This document shows, one piece after another, positions 6,069-8,414 of a stretch of DNA of 8,414 nt (positions are counted from its first letter, which is position 1; each line of letters starts with the position of its first letter). This stretch comes from Oscillospiraceae bacterium (lineage in GTDB: Bacteria; Bacillota; Clostridia; Oscillospirales; Ruminococcaceae). The notes under the pieces were generated by a model. That model had not been told where the DNA came from. It did no database searches and was given only the letters and a program-made list of their open reading frames with translations. Location: NCBI GenBank assembly GCA_014858325.1, contig RKCM01000032.1, positions 1 to 8,414 on the forward strand, read 5' to 3'. Position numbers and translations under genes: made by a program.

Positions 6069-6088
6069 TCTGCCAACGTGTGTCCCAA

Positions 6089-6325
6089 TCAGCCCTTCTG
6101 GTGGCTGTCCACAAAATTGACCACGTCGCCCACGGTGCGCAGGTTCTCGATGGCCTCGTCCGGCACCTCGATGCCAAACTCATCCTCCAGCGTCATCACC
6201 ATATCCACGATATCCAGGCTGTCGGCCTCAAAATCGCTCATAATGTCGCTGTCCATCGTGATCTTAGCAGGGTCGAGGTCCAGCTGCTCTGCCAGCAGTG
6301 CGCGGATCTTCTCAAACGTATCCAT
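6089..6325 (-). CDS. acpP: Acyl carrier protein
   Basis: A 78-residue, strongly acidic four-helix protein of typical ACP length. The phosphopantetheine site is Ser36 in DFEADSLDIVDMVM, the hallmark DSL motif, and the flanking sequence (LDLDPAKITMDSDI before, LEDEFGIEVPDE after) is standard for the type II fatty acid synthase ACP. The holo-protein carries growing acyl chains in the cytoplasm. ATG 6325 is preceded at 8 nt by AAAGGAG. The gene is alone: no fab or plsX gene lies next to it, proS follows after a terminator, and dapF diverges upstream. A near-consensus promoter with an internal palindrome (6397-6425) and a leader of about 65 nt suggest high and possibly regulated expression. A dedicated ACP for another pathway is possible, but its sequence is ordinary and no biosynthetic cluster is near. 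Confidence 0.96.
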   Translation of the reverse strand: MDTFEKIRALLAEQLDLDPAKITMDSDIMSDFEADSLDIVDMVMTLEDEFGIEVPDEAIENLRTVGDVVNFVDSHQKG

Positions 6326-6361
6326 GTTGCGGTCTCCTTTATCCAGTTGATGGGTAGCTCA

Positions 6362-6380
6362 GTGTCTGCAAGCAGCACAC
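6362..6380 (-). promoter_or_regulatory. Small hairpin in the acpP 5' leader
   Basis: In the acpP transcript GTGT (6380-6377) pairs with ACAC (6365-6362), and, beyond a single bulged G, CTG (6375-6373) pairs with CAG (6368-6366) around a four-base loop. It lies near the 5' end of the predicted leader, about 35 nt ahead of the start codon. It may protect the mRNA end; the stem is short and function is uncertain. Confidence 0.3.
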
Positions 6381-6396
6381 AAAGTCTTCTCTCTTT

Positions 6397-6425
6397 TTTA
6401 TATCCCATGGCATGGGTCTTGTCAA
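6397..6425 (-). promoter_or_regulatory. acpP promoter (sigma-A type)
   Basis: On the minus strand, TTGACA (6425-6420), a 17-bp spacer, then TATAAA (6402-6397): a perfect -35 and a -10 with one mismatch at ideal spacing. Transcription should begin near 6390, giving a leader of about 65 nt. The spacer contains the 13-bp palindrome CCCATGGCATGGG (6404-6416), a candidate operator. Confidence 0.85.
6404..6416. promoter_or_regulatory. Palindrome in the acpP promoter spacer, candidate operator
   Basis: CCCATG-G-CATGGG is a perfect inverted repeat of 6 bp around one central base, located between the -35 and -10 of acpP. A dimeric regulator bound here would block RNA polymerase. I do not recognise it as a FapR or FabT site. 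It may be chance, since CATG-containing palindromes are short, but its position is suggestive. Confidence 0.4.
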
Positions 6426-6431
6426 GCCCTG

Positions 6432-6455
6432 TTTTGCTGGTTTTGCATTTTTTGC
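6432..6455. repeat. Three TTTTGC direct repeats at 9-bp period
   Basis: TTTTGC occurs at 6432-6437, 6441-6446 and 6450-6455, exactly 9 bp apart, between the diverging -35 boxes and touching the dapF -35. A fourth copy lies in the dapF spacer at 6469-6474. This could be a regulator array or an A/T-rich UP-like element; no family is assigned. Confidence 0.45.
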
Positions 6456-6484
6456 TTGACAGAAAGGCTTTTGCTTCTTATCAT
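6456..6484 (+). promoter_or_regulatory. dapF-dapL promoter (sigma-A type)
   Basis: TTGACA (6456-6461), a 17-bp spacer, then TATCAT (6479-6484). The -35 is perfect and the -10 has two mismatches. Transcription should begin near 6491, only about 19 nt before the dapF start codon, leaving room for little more than the ribosome binding site. The -35 is 30 bp from the -35 of the diverging acpP promoter. Confidence 0.75.
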
Positions 6485-6497
6485 TATAGGGTAAGGG

Positions 6498-6509
6498 GGA
6501 GATAACTCC
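6498..6509 (+). promoter_or_regulatory. Hairpin covering the dapF ribosome binding site
   Basis: GGAG (6498-6501), part of the ribosome binding sequence AAGGGGGAG, can pair with CTCC (6506-6509) around an ATAA loop, immediately before ATG 6510. The stem is only 4 bp, so any lowering of translation would be modest. Confidence 0.3.
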
Positions 6510-7358
6510 ATGAAATTATCGTTTACCAAAATGCAGGGCTGCGCCAACGATTACATCTATCTGGACTGCCGCGAAAGCGGCGTGCCGGAGCAGATCGTGC
6601 CGCTGGCCCAAAAGCTCTCCCGGCGGCACTTCTCCATCGGGGCCGACGGCATCATCTGCATCTGTGCGCCCATGGCTGCGGGCGGGGATGCCGCCATGCG
6701 CATCTTCAACGCCGACGGTAGTGAGGGGCGGATGTGCGGCAACGGCGTGCGCTGTGTGGCCCAGTGGCTCTACACCCATGCAGCCGAGTGCGCCGGGAAA
6801 GAGACGCTGGCCATCGATACCCTCAGCGGCCGCAAGACCGTTACCCATAAGGGCGAGGGCCTGTGGCAGGTGGAAATGGGCGCTTACAGCACCCTGCCCG
6901 CCGCCCTGCCTGCGGTGCACATGGGCGAGGGCCCGCTGGTGGACTGCCCCCTGACCGTAGAGGGCAAAGAGTGGCGCGTCACCTGCATCAACGTGGGCAA
7001 CCCCCACTGCGTCACCGTGGTGGAGGATGTGGACAGCCTGAAGCTGGATGAGATCGGCCCGGGGTTTGAGCACCACGAAAACTTCCCCGAGCGGGTGAAC
7101 ACCGAGTTCGTGCAGGTGGTGGACGCCACCCACCTGAAAATGCGGGTGTGGGAGCGGGGCAGCGGGGAGACCTGGGCCTGCGGCACCGGCACCTGCGCCA
7201 CGGTGGCGGCACTCACCGAGCTGGGCCTTTGCCCGGCAGGGGAGGACATCCATGTGGCGCTCCGGGGCGGCGAGCTGGTCATCCGCGTCCTGCCCGGGCA
7301 GCACCTGCTGATGACCGGCGCAGCCGAGACCGTATACGAGGGCGTGGCAGAGGTTTAA
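6510..7358 (+). CDS. dapF: Diaminopimelate epimerase
   Basis: A complete 282-residue enzyme of normal family length that interconverts LL- and meso-2,6-diaminopimelate in the cytoplasm without a cofactor, using two cysteines. Both are present: Cys76 in NADGSEGRMCGNGVRC and Cys224 in ETWACGTGTCA. The N-terminal FTKMQGCANDYIYLD, GADG (44-47), NVGNPHCV (161-168) and the NTEF segment before the second cysteine (197-200) match the two-lobed epimerase fold. ATG 6510 has AAGGGGGAG 8 nt upstream and a promoter at 6456-6484. The next gene, dapL, begins 24 nt downstream in the same direction without a terminator between, so the two form an operon for the last steps to meso-DAP. No anomaly is seen in the protein. 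Confidence 0.98.
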   Translation: MKLSFTKMQGCANDYIYLDCRESGVPEQIVPLAQKLSRRHFSIGADGIICICAPMAAGGDAAMRIFNADGSEGRMCGNGVRCVAQWLYTHAAECAGKETLAIDTLSGRKTVTHKGEGLWQVEMGAYSTLPAALPAVHMGEGPLVDCPLTVEGKEWRVTCINVGNPHCVTVVEDVDSLKLDEIGPGFEHHENFPERVNTEFVQVVDATHLKMRVWERGSGETWACGTGTCATVAALTELGLCPAGEDIHVALRGGELVIRVLPGQHLLMTGAAETVYEGVAEV

Positions 7359-7382
7359 TTTTATAAAAGCGAGGGAACGACT

Positions 7383-8414
7383 ATGAAAATGAATCATCAC
7401 TATGGGGAGCTGAAGGCCAGCTACCTCTTCGTGGACATTGCACACAAGGTGGCCGCCTACCAGCAGGCTCACCCCGAAAAGGACGTCATCCGCCTGGGCA
7501 TCGGCGATGTGACTCAGCCGCTGGCGAAGTGCGTGGTGGACGCCATGCAGGACGCCGTGGCCGAGATGGGCACCAAAGAGGGCTTCCACGGCTACGGCCC
7601 GGAGCAGGGTTATCCCTTCCTGAAGCAGGCCATTCAGGGCTACTACGCAGGCCGCGGCACCCACATCGAGGAGGACGAGATCTTCATCTCCGACGGTGCC
7701 AAGAGCGACCTGGCCAACCTGCTGGGCCTGTTTGACACCGACAACACCGTGCTGGTGCCGGACCCCGTGTACCCCACCTATGTGGACGACAACATCACCG
7801 ACGGCCGCAAGATCCTCTACGGCCGCACCAGCCAGGAAAACGGTTTTTTGGGGATGCCGGATGAGAGTGTCAAGGCCGATATCATCTACATCTGCAGCCC
7901 CAACAACCCCACCGGCGCGGCCTACACCCGCCAGCAGCTGAAGGAGTGGGTGGCCTACGCCAAAAAGAACAACGCCGTCATCCTTTACGACGCCGCTTAC
8001 GAGTGCTTCATCTCGGACGGCGATCTGGCCCGCAGCATCTTCGAGATCGAGGGTGCCCGCGAGTGCGCCATTGAGATCTGCTCCTTCTCCAAGATCGCAG
8101 GCTTCACCGGCACCCGCTGCGGCTACACCGTGGTGCCCAAGGAGCTGGAGCGGGAGGGCATGAGCCTGAACAAGCTCTGGCTCCGCCGCCAGACCACCAA
8201 GTTCAACGGTGTGCCCTACATCGTGCAGCGGGGCGCTGCCGCCGTCTTCACCGAGAGCGGCATGGCCGAGATCCAGCAGAATCTGGACTACTACCGCAAG
8301 AACGCCAAGGTCATCGCCGACGCGCTGGACGAGTGCGGCGTGTGGTACTGCGGCGGCAAGAACAGCCCCTACATCTGGCTGCGCTGCCCCGGCGGCATGA
8401 AGAGCTGGGAGTTC
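7383..8414 (+). CDS. dapL: LL-diaminopimelate aminotransferase, 3' end cut by window
   Basis: The first 344 codons of a fold-type I PLP aminotransferase; the family is about 400 residues, so about 50-60 C-terminal residues are missing because the window ends, not through mutation. DapL converts tetrahydrodipicolinate and glutamate to LL-2,6-diaminopimelate in one step, bypassing the succinyl or acetyl route. Visible features are RLGIGDVTQPL (37-47), GFHGYGPEQGYPFL (67-80), DGAKSD (104-109), the PLP-contacting SPNNPTG (172-178), LYDAAYE (201-207) with Asp203 and Tyr206, and SFSKIAGFTGTRCG (234-247) with Lys237 as the Schiff-base lysine and Arg245 toward the PLP phosphate. The start ATG 7383 is preceded by GCGAGGGA about 8 nt upstream. 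DapF is the upstream operon partner and supplies the next reaction, which supports the DapL call over a generic aminotransferase. Confidence 0.95.
   Translation, partial: MKMNHHYGELKASYLFVDIAHKVAAYQQAHPEKDVIRLGIGDVTQPLAKCVVDAMQDAVAEMGTKEGFHGYGPEQGYPFLKQAIQGYYAGRGTHIEEDEIFISDGAKSDLANLLGLFDTDNTVLVPDPVYPTYVDDNITDGRKILYGRTSQENGFLGMPDESVKADIIYICSPNNPTGAAYTRQQLKEWVAYAKKNNAVILYDAAYECFISDGDLARSIFEIEGARECAIEICSFSKIAGFTGTRCGYTVVPKELEREGMSLNKLWLRRQTTKFNGVPYIVQRGAAAVFTESGMAEIQQNLDYYRKNAKVIADALDECGVWYCGGKNSPYIWLRCPGGMKSWEF

Noticed and set aside
5948..6088. T-box riboswitch upstream of proS
   Set aside because: The region has a terminator hairpin and a GGGTTCGTGCGGAAC segment, but not the conserved T-box sequence nor a specifier loop I could identify; the terminator is better explained as ending acpP.
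4286..6505. Long open frame (739 codons) on the plus strand
   Set aside because: It lies opposite proS and acpP, which have clear family motifs, and its composition (His, Leu, Gly and Ala rich) is typical of antisense reading of GC-rich genes.
6516..7664. Minus-strand open frame of 382 codons opposite dapF and dapL
   Set aside because: Overlaps two genes with complete catalytic motifs; His/Ala/Gly-rich antisense translation.

Overview
The window looks like part of a chromosome from a GC-rich gut Firmicute of the Oscillospiraceae/Ruminococcaceae type (Faecalibacterium, Subdoligranulum or Gemmiger-like). The reasons are the GC-rich coding sequence with strong AAGGAG-type ribosome binding sites, the LL-diaminopimelate aminotransferase route to lysine and meso-DAP, an archaeal/eukaryotic-type prolyl-tRNA synthetase, and palindromic repeats with a CCCTCTCAG end that I recall from this group. 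The genus is an inference. No phage, transposon, CRISPR array, tRNA or rRNA was seen; the genes are mostly housekeeping and cell-wall genes.

Layout. At 1-149 (+) is the C-terminal end of an NAD(P)HX-repair enzyme (YjeF/NnrD type). A class U-like sirtuin with its own extended -10 promoter follows (237-959, +). It converges on a minus-strand block, and the convergent gap (959-1080) holds two inverted copies of a palindromic repeat, each supplying a terminator hairpin. The minus-strand block, in transcription order, is acpP (6325-6089), proS (5947-4508), an 866-residue SleC/SpoIID-like peptidoglycan-binding protein with six wall-binding repeats (4384-1784), and an M15-type peptidase with one wall-binding domain (1778-1086). 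Hairpins with T-tracts separate acpP from proS and proS from the wall genes, so these are probably three transcription units; the last two genes are tightly coupled. Diverging from acpP are dapF (6510-7358, +) and dapL (from 7383, +, cut by the window end).

How the genes work together. DapL makes LL-2,6-diaminopimelate from tetrahydrodipicolinate and DapF epimerises it to meso-DAP, the lysine precursor and peptidoglycan cross-linking residue. The SleC-like protein and the M15 peptidase probably cut peptidoglycan glycan strands and stem peptides respectively. The sirtuin consumes NAD+ and its upstream neighbour repairs hydrated NAD(P)H, so the left edge has an NAD theme.

The points most worth a second look are the SleC-like/M15 pair (no signal peptides, expanded wall-binding repeats, cysteines clustered at the C-termini), the paired repeats whose stems differ in sequence but keep their pairing, and the acpP-dapF divergent promoter region, which has a 13-bp palindrome inside the acpP promoter and a 9-bp-period TTTTGC array next to the dapF promoter. 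I see no convincing wholly new system.
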